A stretch of DNA of 64,000 nt from positions 47,738,674 through 47,802,673 of the forward strand of contig CM064551.1 of NCBI GenBank assembly GCA_032716605.1, read 5' to 3'. Below the pieces are notes generated by a model that worked only from the letters and a program-made list of their open reading frames with translations, was not told the origin of the DNA and ran no database searches. Positions 7,499 to 18,254 of this stretch are shown here, piece after piece (position 1 is the stretch's first letter; every line of letters begins with the position of its first letter). Position numbers and translations under genes: made by a program. Origin of the DNA: Paralithodes platypus. Lineage: Eukaryota; Arthropoda; Malacostraca; Decapoda; Lithodidae.

Positions 7499-10407
7499 AA
7501 TTAGTTGGGGAGGTGGAACTGGGTCAGGGAAGGGATGGAGGAGGAGGAGGTGAACCTGGTAGGAGGCAGAGAGGGAAGAGAAACAAGGAGGTGGATTCAA
7601 ATATACTGTGCTACTACACTAATATAGATGGAATAAACAGTAAAAAGGTAGAGTTAGATAATATATTAAGAAAAGATCAACCACAGATAGTCTGTTTGAC
7701 AGAGACAAAGCTGAACCAGGACTTTGACAGCAACATAGTGTTTAGTGAAGGATATAATATATGGAGAAATGATAGAAAGGGTAAAAGGGGAGGTGGAGTG
7801 GCAGTATTAGTTAAGAACCCTATGACAGCAAAGCACGTGGAGTTAAATAATGACAAGGCAGAAATAATGGCAGTTGAACTCAATGATATAGAAGGAAAAA
7901 AGCTAGACATAGCAGTAGCTTACATGCCACCAAAGACCAGAGCATGGAGGGAGTTGGAGTTTGAGGAGATGGTAGAGGATATGATTCAGTCGTTGAGAAG
8001 ATTGCTTTTAAGGAAGAATCGATTGATCTTGGTAGGAGATTTCAACTGTAGTGAGGTTGATTGGGAATCGGGAGATGCAGGGCCAAATCAGAGATCTTGG
8101 GGAAGTCGGCTAGTGGAGTTGGTTACGGAAAATGTACTTACACAACATGTGAAGGAAAATACAAGAATGAGGGGTAATAACGAACCTTCTAAACTCGATC
8201 TGATTTTTACAAAAGATCCTCACGAAATTAGTGATATAAACTATCTATGTCCTGTAGGTAAAAGTGATCACCTATTACTAAAATGGAAGTTGACCTCGAG
8301 TAATGCCAATAGATTAGACAATAGCTACATAAATGACAGATTAAATTATAGTAAAGCTGATTATGTATCCTTGAAAAGATATTTAGAGGGAGTAGATTGG
8401 GATCTTATTTTGAAGGAACGGGACGTACAAGGTAAATATAGTAGATTCCTCGAAATTTATAGAGTAGGAACCAATATGTTTGTCCCAAGATATAAAACTG
8501 GAAATTTTACTAAGCAGAAAGATTGGTTTAATTTGAAATGCAAAAGAGCTTTGGGTAGGCGTGATGCAGCTTGGGCTAGATTAAGAAGAAGGAACACTGA
8601 GAGTAATCGGAATAAATATAAACAGGAGAGGAATAGATATGTTAACATAATTAGGCAAGTTAAAATGAACTATGAGAAGAACATAGTAAATAAATGTGAA
8701 AGTGACCCTAGATTATTTTATAAATATATAAACAGTAAGTTGAAGGTAAAGAAACAAATGACTAAATTAAGAGTTGATGCTAGGACGTATGAAAATGTAT
8801 CGGACATGTGTGAGGTAATGAATAACAAATTGGGGTCAGTTTTTACTAGAGAGGAAGGTTTTGACGAACCACAGGCGGGAGTACTGGAGAGTGGTCTTAG
8901 TAAGATTGAAATAACTAGAGATGAGCTGTTATCTGCGATGAGAGGACTTGAAGTAAGGAAAGCTATGGGACCGGATGAAGTGTCTGCCTGGGTTTTAAAG
9001 GAGTGTGCAGAGCAATTAGTGGAGCCAGTGAGGGACATAATTCAAGCTTCCTTAGATAAAGGACAGGTTCCTGTTGAATGGAAAAGAGCTAATATCATTC
9101 CGATATACAAGAATGGAAACCCTGAGGACCCTCTAAACTATAGACCAGTTTCACTTACTAGTATTGTATGCAAGATTTGTGAAAAGCTAATTAGGAAGAG
9201 ATGGATGAAAATGTTGGAGAGAAAGAAAATAATAACCCCAAAGCAATTTGGATTCAGAGAAGGGACATCTTGTGTTACCAGTTTGCTATGTTATTACAGT
9301 AGGGTGATAGATGTACTCCAAGAAAGAGGCGGATGGGTGGACTGCGTCTACTTAGACCTTTCCAAAGCATTCGATAAGGTACCACATAAGAGATTGTTAT
9401 CTAAGCTTGAGACGCTAGGATGTGTCAGGGGGAGTTTGCTGAAATGGATGGAGAGCTATTTAACAGATAGGGAAATGAGGACCAACATTAGAGGAACTTA
9501 CTCATCGTGGCGGAAAGTTGAGAGTGGTGTGCCGCAGGGATCTGTGTTGGCACCTCTCATGTTCCTTATGTACGTGAATGACCTGCCGATAGGCATAAAC
9601 TCTTACATGTCAATGTTTGCAGATGACGTAAAAATTATGAGACAAATAACAAATAAAAGTAGTTGTGAGGAGCTGCAAGGGGATTTAGATAAAATATACG
9701 AATGGAGCACCAAGTGGAAAATGAAATTTAATATAAGTAAATGTCATGTGTTAAATATGGGAAGAAGTGTGAATAGACCAAATTGGGAGTACAGGATGGG
9801 AGATAATAAAATTAGCAAGGCCGAAAAAGAAAAAGATTTAGGGTTGATTATACAAGATAATTTGTCGCCAGAGAAACATATTAACAAGCTCTTTAGCGGA
9901 ATGTATGCAATGGCCGGGAATATGAAAGTTGCTCTGAACTATTTGGATGAGACCATGGTAGCGAAAATTATGAAGAGTATGATTAGACCAAGATTGGAGT
10001 ATGCAGCAGTGGTGTGGTCCCCGCATCTAAAGAAGCATATTCACAAGTTAGAAAGAATCCAGAGAGCAGTCACTAGATTGGTTCCAAGTCTCAGAGAACT
10101 GCCATATGAAGGGAGGCTAGACAAATTAAATCTACCGAGTCTAAAAGAGAGGAGAGAGAGGGGAGACATGATAATGATGTACAAATGTACCCGGGGCCTG
10201 GAGAGGCTGGATAGGGAGGATATATTAATTATGGATACAGGAATAACTAGAGGCCACAGCTACAAAGTAAAAAGACCTACCTGCAAGAACGATATCAGGA
10301 AGTTTAGCTTCCCCTATAGATGTATTGACAAATGGAATGGGCTGGAGGAGGAGGTGGTAGGGGCAAGGAACATCCATATTTTCAAGAAAAAATTGGATAA
10401 AAAGTAG
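7261..10407 (+). CDS. CR1-like ORF2, endonuclease-reverse transcriptase
   Basis: An uninterrupted frame of about 1,048 codons. An apurinic-type endonuclease spans about 7595-8300 (LTETK near 7697, GDFN near 8035, SDH near 8263). The RT has NYRPVSL near 9136, motif [13 protein letters not shown] near 9353, motif [12 protein letters not shown] near 9523 and catalytic FADD near 9617, followed by a C-terminal EYAAVVWSPHLKKH region typical of CR1. Together these nick the target and prime reverse transcription. The frame opens after a stop at 7258-7260, but its first ATG is at 7822, inside the endonuclease, so ORF2 probably depends on frameshift or non-AUG initiation from ORF1. It lies in the -1 frame relative to ORF1. 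Confidence 0.9.
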   Translation, partial: RAKEEIFLENKGRASKEVVHQEPPRTESKRSDRERDRETSTKSKQGDGARDNAGSRGPEREPGCGGEGGTEGERGGRRIELVGEVELGQGRDGGGGGEPGRRQRGKRNKEVDSNILCYYTNIDGINSKKVELDNILRKDQPQIVCLTETKLNQDFDSNIVFSEGYNIWRNDRKGKRGGGVAVLVKNPMTAKHVELNNDKAEIMAVELNDIEGKKLDIAVAYMPPKTRAWRELEFEEMVEDMIQSLRRLLLRKNRLILVGDFNCSEVDWESGDAGPNQRSWGSRLVELVTENVLTQHVKENTRMRGNNEPSKLDLIFTKDPHEISDINYLCPVGKSDHLLLKWKLTSSNANRLDNSYINDRLNYSKADYVSLKRYLEGVDWDLILKERDVQGKYSRFLEIYRVGTNMFVPRYKTGNFTKQKDWFNLKCKRALGRRDAAWARLRRRNTESNRNKYKQERNRYVNIIRQVKMNYEKNIVNKCESDPRLFYKYINSKLKVKKQMTKLRVDARTYENVSDMCEVMNNKLGSVFTREEGFDEPQAGVLESGLSKIEITRDELLSAMRGLEVRKAMGPDEVSAWVLKECAEQLVEPVRDIIQASLDKGQVPVEWKRANIIPIYKNGNPEDPLNYRPVSLTSIVCKICEKLIRKRWMKMLERKKIITPKQFGFREGTSCVTSLLCYYSRVIDVLQERGGWVDCVYLDLSKAFDKVPHKRLLSKLETLGCVRGSLLKWMESYLTDREMRTNIRGTYSSWRKVESGVPQGSVLAPLMFLMYVNDLPIGINSYMSMFADDVKIMRQITNKSSCEELQGDLDKIYEWSTKWKMKFNISKCHVLNMGRSVNRPNWEYRMGDNKISKAEKEKDLGLIIQDNLSPEKHINKLFSGMYAMAGNMKVALNYLDETMVAKIMKSMIRPRLEYAAVVWSPHLKKHIHKLERIQRAVTRLVPSLRELPYEGRLDKLNLPSLKERRERGDMIMMYKCTRGLERLDREDILIMDTGITRGHSYKVKRPTCKNDIRKFSFPYRCIDKWNGLEEEVVGARNIHIFKKKLDKK

Positions 10408-10483
10408 ACTGAGAGACGGGACAACACGAGCTTAGCTCAACTCCTGTAAACTACAATTAGGTAAACAATTAGGTAAATACACC

Positions 10484-10750
10484 TCTATCCCTGTCCATGG
10501 CCTCCCTCACGACACTCTCCTTGTTCTTCATGACACCTACGACTGCACTCTCAAAACCTTTTTTTGTCTTATTCATTTCCTCCTTTTGTTCTTTCACAAT
10601 TTCCTCCAAATCCTTAACTTTCTGTTCACCTACCACCGTCCATGCAGTTGACTCCTTCACTTCCTTGAATCGTCCTTCGTATTCCTTCAGCTGCTCCTTT
10701 AATGCCATACTCTCTGCTCCCAATTCCTCTACCCTCTTTAATACCATCTC
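10484..10750 (-). pseudogene. CR1 ORF1 coiled-coil part, inverted
   Basis: On the minus strand this reads VEELGAESMALKEQLKEYEG and EEIVKEQKEEMNKTKKGFES, clearly related to residues 65-140 of the ORF1 at 6479-7498. It stands head-to-head with the plus-strand ORF1 C-terminal piece that begins near 10811. That geometry, with the 5' part inverted relative to the 3' part, is what twin priming produces in LINE insertions. The fragment has no start or end of its own. Confidence 0.7.
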
Positions 10751-10810
10751 TAGGTTATTATTAACTTCCGAAATAGGCCTACATTCGCTTCCTTCACTAA
10801 GCCTAGTCTA

Positions 10811-11199
10811 GGTCAAAGGCAGAAGCAGTAGCCAATGTAAGCTGGAAATTAAATTCGACAGAGCTGAAGCATATAAGGGTAAAAAAGGACCTAAGTGTAG
10901 AAGAACGAGAACAGTTAAGGGAACTACAAGCTAAGGCTGATGAAGAGAATGGAAAGTTGTCTGAAGAGCAAAAGAAGATTTTTTTTTGGAGAATATGGGA
11001 AGGGCAATTAAGGAAGTGGTACATCAGGAGCCACCAAGAACCGAAAGTAGGAGGAGTGATAGTGAGAGAGGCAGAGAGACAAGTACCAAGTCGAAGCAAG
11101 GAGTCGGAGCGAGAGATAATGCAGGGAGCAGGGGACCGGAGAGAGAGTCAGGACATGGTGGAGAAGGTGGAACAGGGGGAGAATAGAACTAGCAGGGAA
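10811..11199 (+). pseudogene. CR1 ORF1 C-terminus with ORF2 overlap
   Basis: Nearly identical to 7110-7490 of the complete CR1: the ORF1 frame reads KADEENGKLSEEQKK then WYIRSHQEPKV. The overlapping ORF2 frame is also still open here (KEVVHQEPPRTESRRSD), as in the complete copy. It is preceded by the inverted ORF1 coiled-coil fragment and followed by a 220-bp non-CR1 segment that replaces the endonuclease region. Confidence 0.75.
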
Positions 11200-11420
11200 T
11201 GTGCCCCTCAGCAATTATAAAGGGAAAGTTGAGGGGCAAAGGAAAAATGTGATGCTTTGGCTCCCATTCTGCCAGGGTTGGCAGTAGGGAGGTCAATCCA
11301 CGGAAAAGACGCCATCACTTGAGATCTAGAATATATATAAGTAAAAGGAACAGTCAGAGTAAGCTATGGGTATGGCAGAGAACGCTCAACTCTCATTCTG
11401 ATAGACCAGCCCATCACCAC
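11200..11420 (-). repeat. Partial copy of the (AAC)n-tailed SINE
   Basis: Matches part of 32471-32875 and the reverse complement of part of 47894-48310 (shared words GCCCCTCAGCAATTAT, TCAATCCACG and GACCAGCCCATCACCA). It keeps the SINE 5' end at 11420 but lacks its (AAC)n 3' end. It sits where the CR1 endonuclease should be, so it marks a rearrangement and not a clean insertion. Confidence 0.65.
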
Positions 11421-12544
11421 TAATTAGGCAAGTTAAAATGAACTATGAGAAGAACATGTAAATAAATGTGAAAGTGACTCTAAATTGTTTTATAAATATA
11501 TAAACAGTAAGTTGAAGGTAAAGAAACAAATTACTAAATTAAGAGTAGATGCTAGGACGTATGATGGGAGTAGAGCGGAGACTGATAAGGAGAAAGCAGA
11601 GGTGCTGGGGAAATACTTTGGGGGGGTAATAACAGTGGAGTCGGAGGATGCAGTGCCTACTATTCCCATCAAACAGGCACCGGCACTAGAACTAATAGAG
11701 TTTTCCCATGCTAGAATAAGAAGGGCTATAGAAAAAATGAACAGAAGTAAGTCACCGGGACCGGATGGGATACACCCAAGAATCATAAAGGAAGGAGGGG
11801 AGATGTTAGTAGAGCCATTGAAAATGTTATTTGAGGTATCGTTTAATACAGGACAAATCCCGATGGACTGGAGAGAGGCGAACATAACAGCTATATTTAA
11901 GAAGGGAAAGAGAAATGACCCAGGGAATTATAGACCAGTCAGTTTGACAAGTGTTGTGTGTAAACTAATGGAAACGGTAATTAGAGAAGGAATAATGGAT
12001 CATATGAAGTCAAAAAACTTTTCAGTGGGAGACAGTTCGGATTCTTGCCGGGGAGGTCGACGGTACTACAGCTATTTAAGGTGGTAGATGATTGGATGCA
12101 AATTCTAGAAGATGGTGATGTAATAGACGTGGTATATTGCGATTTTATGAAGGCCTTCGATAAGGTCCCACATAAAAGGTTAATAGAGAAAGTTAGAAGC
12201 TATAATATAGGGGAGAAATGTGTGAAATGGATAGAAGCCTTCCTGAAAGATCGGAGACAGAGGGTACTGGTGAATGGAATAGGCTCGGGGTGGAGGGAAA
12301 TTACAAGTGGGGTACCTCAGGGATCTGTGTTGGGACCACTGCTGTTCGTTATATTTATCAACGACTTGCCTGAAGTTATAACTAATGGAAGTGAGGTATA
12401 CTGTACCTGTATGCGGATGACACTAAGCTGTATAGAAGAGTGAGGAGTAAGGAAGATATGGGTTTGCTTCAAGGAGATGTGGAGGGCATGAAGGGATGGT
12501 CTGAGCATTGGTTAATGCCTTTTCATCCAAAAAAATGTAAGTAC
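11421..12544 (+). pseudogene. CR1-like reverse transcriptase, decayed
   Basis: Resumes CR1 ORF2 just upstream of the RT (FYKYINSKLKVKKQITKLR). It carries KSPGPDGIHP, NYRPVSLTSVVCK, motif [14 protein letters not shown] near 12147 and motif [15 protein letters not shown] near 12307. A frameshift lies near 12045-12060 and another breaks the catalytic box near 12410, where YADD would be expected. It ends at 12544 against the DIRS terminus; the LINE C-terminus reappears at 19238, beyond DIRS copy B. About 400 bp of LINE is missing between the two parts. Confidence 0.8.
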
Positions 12545-13100
12545 TATAGGTTTGACTCCTGTAAGGAGATAAAGAAAACCTAATATTTAGTAGTGGCCCC
12601 GTAATCATTGACGAACATGCCTATTACATAAGGCATCCTCTTCAAACACTAATCCGCCGTAGTTTGAATCTACCGCGCAGAGCATTTAAAAACTGAGGAG
12701 CCTTCATCATGAGCGCACGCGACCTCACTCATGGCTTCAGTCATTATGAATTGGGTTCTCACTACGAAAAAACTTCGTAAAAAATAAAAACAAAAAGAAA
12801 ATAAGAATAACTATCCAATAAGCTTTCCATCATATCGTGGATGTACTTGTGTGGATTTCTGACCAGACGCTGATTCAGGCGTCATTCCTCCTTCACTGAC
12901 ATATCAAGTAAACCAAAATCCTTAATACATCAACGAATGGGAAGGGGACGGTCGGGAGGGCCCCAGTCGTCAATGATTACGGGGCCACTACTAAATATTA
13001 GGTTTTCTTTATCTCCTTACAGGAGTCAAACCTATAATTTATTAGTGGCCCCTCCATCATTGACGAACATGCCTGATATCTAAGACTGGAGGGGGACATT
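12545..13100 (-). repeat. DIRS copy B right terminal repeat and internal complementary region
   Basis: 12545-12614 and 12967-13036 are perfect 70-bp inverted copies of each other. Each contains a 34-bp imperfect hairpin (GGTTTGACTCC ... AAAACC) and the element terminus TAGTAGTGGCCCCGTAATCA. The inverted terminal repeat body runs from 12586 to about 12893 and matches the left ends of copies A and D. A third copy of the terminus lies at 13037-13090 in direct orientation. Terminus copies in both orientations beside the right repeat are what DIRS elements use as an internal complementary region for circle formation. Copy E has the same layout. Confidence 0.75.
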
Positions 13101-13632
13101 CGTAATCATATCATAACTCTAGAAAAGCAGATAATAAAAACAACCACATAGTATTCTTACTTTTGAAAAATGTATTTAATACGGCGTAGGCCGGAAATAT
13201 ACAAGAAAAAGGGGTTCAGGCAGGTGCGTGCTTCAAAGAAGCCTGCCCGACAAAAATGGGTAACCCTGAAGATTCTGAACACAGATCTGTAGTTACAAAA
13301 GGCACCCCACTCAACGAGTGGTGACAAAAATAATAAGTTATAAGTTTATATGTGCACATCATAAACCCCAAAATATATGTGGAGATCAATTGCCAATGAA
13401 CTCCATTGAACTAATATTACATTGCTTTCGCAGCTAAAACTACTATAACACACCGTTGTTTTGTACTAAACCTTGTACTAGCACAAATTCTCGCAGAGAA
13501 ATTTTCATATCACATTTTAACCTTAAATTGTATCACAGCTCTCATACTCCGGCAGGGTCTAGGGTGTCCTATGTCAACTGACTGCACCCCCCCCCCTTCC
13601 GTGAAAGTAAACATAAGTGACTGCAGGGCCAC
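13101..13632 (-). other. DIRS copy B 3' non-coding zone
   Basis: Non-coding sequence between the recombinase stop and the terminal repeats. It matches 34264-34600 (copy E) along much of its length, so it belongs to the element. It includes a run of C at 13587-13595. No gene is seen. Confidence 0.65.
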
Positions 13633-15904
13633 CTAGACCCTCTGCCTTAAAGCTATACATGGTAAGGAAGGTTTGTCTAGAGCAACTGACAAGTATCTAG
13701 AGAGAAACGTATGATTAGACGCCCACAACTGTGTGGACGCAATATCTTCAACTGAAAAGTTTTTCAGGAAACGTAAAGAGGCCGCCCACTTGCGTAAATC
13801 GTGGGCCCTACCCACAACGCCGGGATTACTCTCTTTAATGACTTCTACCAGAAGAGAGGCTAATCGCCGTTTAAGTAAGCGTTTACCCGTACTCGCTACC
13901 CATAAAGCACCTTGGGGGTTTTGAGGAGCTATTCTCAAATATTTGGTTAGAGCTTGCACTGGACATAAATTATGATGCACCTTTCCCCTTTTTAACGCCG
14001 GCACCGTGAACTCAGAAAACACGTGTGCACTATGCTCATTCTTGGCTACAAACGCCGGGGAGGGTGCAATTGAATCATTAAGTCTACCAAACCTAAGACA
14101 ATTATGTGTGTTGCTCATCGCCGCCAGCTCAGACACTCTGTTTCCGGTGGCCAAAGCCAAAAGGAAAACTGCCTTCTTTAAGATTAAAGCAAAGTCTGCA
14201 GTATTTTGATACAGACGAGAATGAAGTAAAGACAAAGCTTTGTCCAGAGACCAAGTAGGCATGAGCTGACGGGGAGGTGGGCGGAGTTTAAAACACGCTC
14301 TCATAAATCCTGTTTCCTCCGCCACCGGTATGGATAGACCTGTAAGGTCGAAAAAGGGCACTCTAATCGCAGTTAAGTGATTCTTCAAAGTTACCACAGA
14401 TAAACGTTTCTGCTCAAACAGATAGTTCAAGTAATTAAAAACCAATGCCACTGAGGGTACAGTTTGTTCCGTTCTAACAATCCAAGAAGTAAAAGCTTTC
14501 CAATGAGATTGATATTGTCGCTTAGTAGACTGAGTATATTGATTGAGCAATTTATTGGTCACATCCCTACCGTATGGTGCTAGCCACTTGGCCTCCTGAA
14601 TGTCCATAATGCAAAAGTCAGCGAGGTCGCCAATCGTGTCTAAGTGGAAGTACCCGACCGGGAGCGATACCGGGTCCGGGCACCACATTATTAATTGCTG
14701 GTACCACACCTGCGCCGGCCACAGGGGCGCGATTAGCGAGACTAAGCCTCGATAAACTCGTAGTTTGTTCACTACGTGGCACATTAGTGACGCATCTGGC
14801 GGCGGAAACAGATAGATGGAGCTCCATCTGTTCCAGTCTGTCACTAGGGCGTCTGGCCCCCCTGCCGGCGTTATCGCCCGGCGGGTGAGGTATAGAGGGA
14901 GCTTGTGAGTCTCCTCGGACGCAAAAAGATCCACTTGTGGATGGGAGAGCTCCGCAATCATTAGGTCGAAAATGGGTTGCTTGAGCTCCCATTCTACTGT
15001 CGTGCTCTGTCTCCGGGACAGAGCGTCTGCCCAGACGTTCGCTACGCCTGGGAGATAAGATGCGTGAAGATAAATATCTAGACTGCTGGCTAGAACAAAA
15101 ATCTCTTCCGACACGAGTAGCAACTTCCTTGACCTCGTTGACCCTTGTTTCTGAATACAGTGAACTGCATTCAGATTGTCCATTCTGAAGGCCACCGACT
15201 TGCCCCGTAACGCCGGGCCGTGAGCCTGAAGGAAATACAAGGGGACTAGTAACTCTTTGACATTTATGTGAGAGATTTCTAAGTGGGACCAAAGTCCCTG
15301 ACCCTGGTGCCCCTGATTTGACTGAAATCCCCACCCTATGGTGCCTGACGCATCCGTGTCTACCCATACCGTTGGAGGAGGAGAGGTCCATGACATGATT
15401 GAGTGCAATGTTTCCCTCTTCGCCCAGACCGCTAGTAAGGTGTGGATTAATTTTGGTATGGGCCATAATTTTCCCGCCGGTAAGAGTGGGAAATATTTGT
15501 TGCCTTCCAATATTAATCGTTTTACTTTCAACCGGCCCAACTTGACAGTTAGCTGAATCCAGTTGAGAGAGCCGACCAGAGACTCCCAGACTCTTCGTGT
15601 CGTAGTCAGACTGTGAAGAAACCTGAACAGTTTCCTGCGAAACCTGTTGCGATTGTCCACACTCTGACTCAGAGTGAGAGCGGCGGTGTCCCAGACCAGC
15701 CCTATCCACTGAATTACTCTTGAGGGAACAAGGTTTGACTTTACCAGATTTACCTTGAAGCCTAGAGTTTTGACATGATTTAAAATGATATTGACATGTT
15801 TTATGCATAATTGTTGTGTCTCTGCCACCACCAGCCAGTCGTCTAGATACCACAACACTCGGATTCCCTGTTTTAACAACGGCATCAGGGCTTGCCGGAC
15901 TAGA
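13633..15904 (-). pseudogene. DIRS RT (C-terminal part), RNase H and tyrosine recombinase
   Basis: An open frame of about 757 codons. In order: the end of the RT with YLDDW near 15840; RNase H with WVDTDASGTIGWGF near 15350; the DIRS-type PQVDLFASEETHKLP block near 14930; then a tyrosine recombinase whose catalytic residues can be read as R in GNRVSEL (about 14140), HDLR (about 13800), W in QLWASN (about 13720) and Y in SRYLS (13692-13694). RT and RNase H make DNA from the element's RNA; the recombinase integrates a circular product without a target duplication. The frame is intact, but its 5' part is cut off by the LINE at 15905. RT and recombinase share one frame here. Confidence 0.9.
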
Positions 15905-17665
15905 GAGGTGGACATGATCTCGTCCTACATAAGAAACCTCAATAAAACATTTTGCCCGTTGGATCCCATAAATGTTTCCAAGCTACCAAGAGTCTATGAT
16001 CACACAGTTGAGTTTATTTCCAAAATAATAAATAAGGCTTTCTCTGAAGGTAGCTTCCCACATTCTGAAAAGCATGCACTACTCCGACCTACTCTAAAGA
16101 AACCTGGACTTGATGTTGAGAACATGTTGAACTATCGTCCTGTCTCCAACCTGTCCTTCATATCAAAGATATTAGAGCGTGCAATACTTGACCAATTACA
16201 ACCACTACTTCAGCAGAATGAAACTATCCCAATTTTTCAGTCTGCTTACCGACAGCATCATTCAACTGAAACAGCATTGATTAGAGTACATAATGATCTA
16301 GTTGAGAACATTTGCAATGGTGTGGCCTCACTATTGGTCTTGCTTGATCTCTCTGCGGCTTTTGACACAGTGGATCACGAGTTGTTATTGAGTGATCTTT
16401 ATGATTGTGGTGCGTGACTCCGCTCTCTTGCTTCTTGGGTCGTACTCGTCAGGTAGATCCCAGTGTGATGGTAAATCATGTGGTCTCGGACTCGACACCC
16501 CTGCAGTATGGTGTTCCGCAGGGATCAGTTTTGGGTCCTATCCTATTTATAATTTATATTAGCAGTTTGTCTCTTCTGCTTCGTGCACATAATGTCACCT
16601 TTCACTTTTATGCAGATGACACTCAGATTTATGTGAGAATCACAATATAGTTGATATACGGAGTAAGATGGAATTGTTGATGTCTGATATCAAGAAGTGG
16701 ATGAGAGCGAGAAAACTTAAACTAAATGATGGTAAAACTTATTCTCATCATCCGAGGAAATAGAAGAGCTGATGATATGGTAGGTGCCCTCTCCATCAAT
16801 GTGGGTGGATCTCAGCTGCGACCGGCCAACTCTGTTCGAAATCTGGGTGTATATGTGAACTCCCGATTAGATTTCAAAGAGCATGTAAACCAGATAGTTA
16901 AAAGTTGTTACTTGCACATCAGAAATCTCTATTTGGTGAAGCCGTTTATAACCAGACGTTGCCTTCTGACGTTGGTTCACTCATTGGTCTTCTCTCGTGT
17001 TGATTATTGCAATGCCCTGTTGGTGGGTCTTCCAAATTATATTTTGAAGAAAGTTCAGTCTGTTCTTAACAGGGCCGCAAGACTAATTTTTGGTGTTCCA
17101 CCTAGAACTCCTACTACATCTCTTCACATAGAACTGCACTGGCTGCCAGTAAGAGCAAGAATAGAATTTAAGTTGTGTTTGGTGACTTTTAAGGTTCTCA
17201 AATTTGGTGAGCCTAGGTACCTTGCGGAGCTGCTGAGGCGCCCACCGGCACACCATGGTGTAGTTGTGCGTCATGACAATGACCCTTTTCGTCTTGATGA
17301 ACCAAGGGCTTTCCAGCAGTCTTCTTTCTTTGAGAGGTCATTCTCCTACATGGCTCCGAGGTTGTATAACAGGTTGCCGCTGTCCATGAGACAACTGAGT
17401 TCTGTTGAATGCTTCAAGAGACAACTTAAGACTTTTCTCTTTGAGAGAAGCTATGATCTTGAGAGAGGTGTCATGACAGATGGCTATAGAGTTTAGGCTA
17501 TTTTGCCACTGCTGGTGATTGTTAAATGTGTGTTGTATATGAGCCTTCTTTTGATGCATTGATTTTTGTTCTTTTTTCTTTCTCTTTTCGAGCGCTAGTG
17601 AATTCTTCGGAAAAATTGGCGCTTATGAGAAATAAGTAACATGCTTATTATTATTATTATTATAG
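15905..17665 (+). pseudogene. L2/CR1-superfamily LINE inserted in DIRS copy B
   Basis: A 5'-truncated plus-strand RT gene. It reads NYRPVSNLSFISKILERAIL near 16130, FQSAYRQHHSTETALIRVHN near 16236, motif A LLDLSAAFDTVDHELL near 16345, motif [14 protein letters not shown] near 16510 and YADDTQIYV near 16610. The C-terminal DYCNALLVGLPNYILKKVQS and LHWLPVRARIEFK blocks are typical of L2-like elements. Frameshifts near 16415 and 16650-16730 break it. It ends in a (TTA)n tract (about 17645-17664), as expected for LINEs with microsatellite tails. Both flanks are the same DIRS RT gene. Confidence 0.85.
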
Positions 17666-18237
17666 TTTCGTGAATAGTCGAGGTGCTAGGTTCAAACCGA
17701 ACGGCATCCTCTGAAAAACAAATTTTGGTGCCTGATCCTCAAGGCCAGAAACCTTTGAAATCTTTTGTTGACCGACACGTGCCAATAGGCGTCTGTCAGG
17801 TCTAGGGAACACATCCAGCCTCCCGGCGGAAGTGTTAGCCTGATTTGATGAACTGTTAACATTCTGAAAAACTCGTTGTAAATGTGAAGATTCAGATAAG
17901 ACAGGTCTACGACCGGCCTCATCTGAACACTGTCCCGTTTGGGAACCAAAAACAGTTTTGACGTGAATACAGGGTAATCTGGAGGGACCGGGATGATGAC
18001 ATTCTTGGCAATCATCTCCTGGACCAGCGACTCCACCTCTAATGAAACACAATTTGCCGTTGTCGGCTGACGTAAGCGAGGTCGCCGGAGCCACTGCCAA
18101 GTGATGCCTTTGCGTGCCACCATCCGTGCCCAGGTTTTTAACGGCCATGCTTGGTGACACGTTCGGAACGACCCAGTTAGCAGACAAGGGTTCGCCGGCT
18201 GTACTTCCCTCGGTTCCTCCGGCTTTAAGATAGGCAC
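17666..18237 (-). pseudogene. DIRS RT, N-terminal part (copy B)
   Basis: Fingers and palm of the DIRS RT: FTSKLFLVPKRDSVQMRPVV, DLSYLNLHIYNEFFRML, then SLDLTDAYWHVSV (motif A) and RFLALRIRHQN. Compared with copies A and C, one T is missing from a short T run near 17720, which shifts the frame just before RMPFGLNLAPRLF. The protein is therefore broken before the LINE insertion is considered. Copy A reads through this point without a shift. Confidence 0.85.
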
Positions 18238-18254
18238 TGGGAGTGAGAGAGACT

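Larger units (their letters stand above)
6475..10478 (+). mobile_element. CR1-like LINE, nearly complete
   Basis: A plus-strand non-LTR retrotransposon with two long open frames and a short 3' tail. The 3' end carries two copies of ACAATTAGGTAA (10453-10476), in keeping with CR1-type ends that finish in short tandem repeats rather than poly(A). The 5' end is next to the SINE at 6450 and lacks an obvious 5' UTR, so it may be slightly truncated. Both frames are uninterrupted, suggesting a young insertion. Confidence 0.85.

Noticed and set aside
12548..12581. Hairpin as a transcription terminator
   Set aside because: The same hairpin recurs at DIRS ends regardless of nearby genes, and the setting is eukaryotic.
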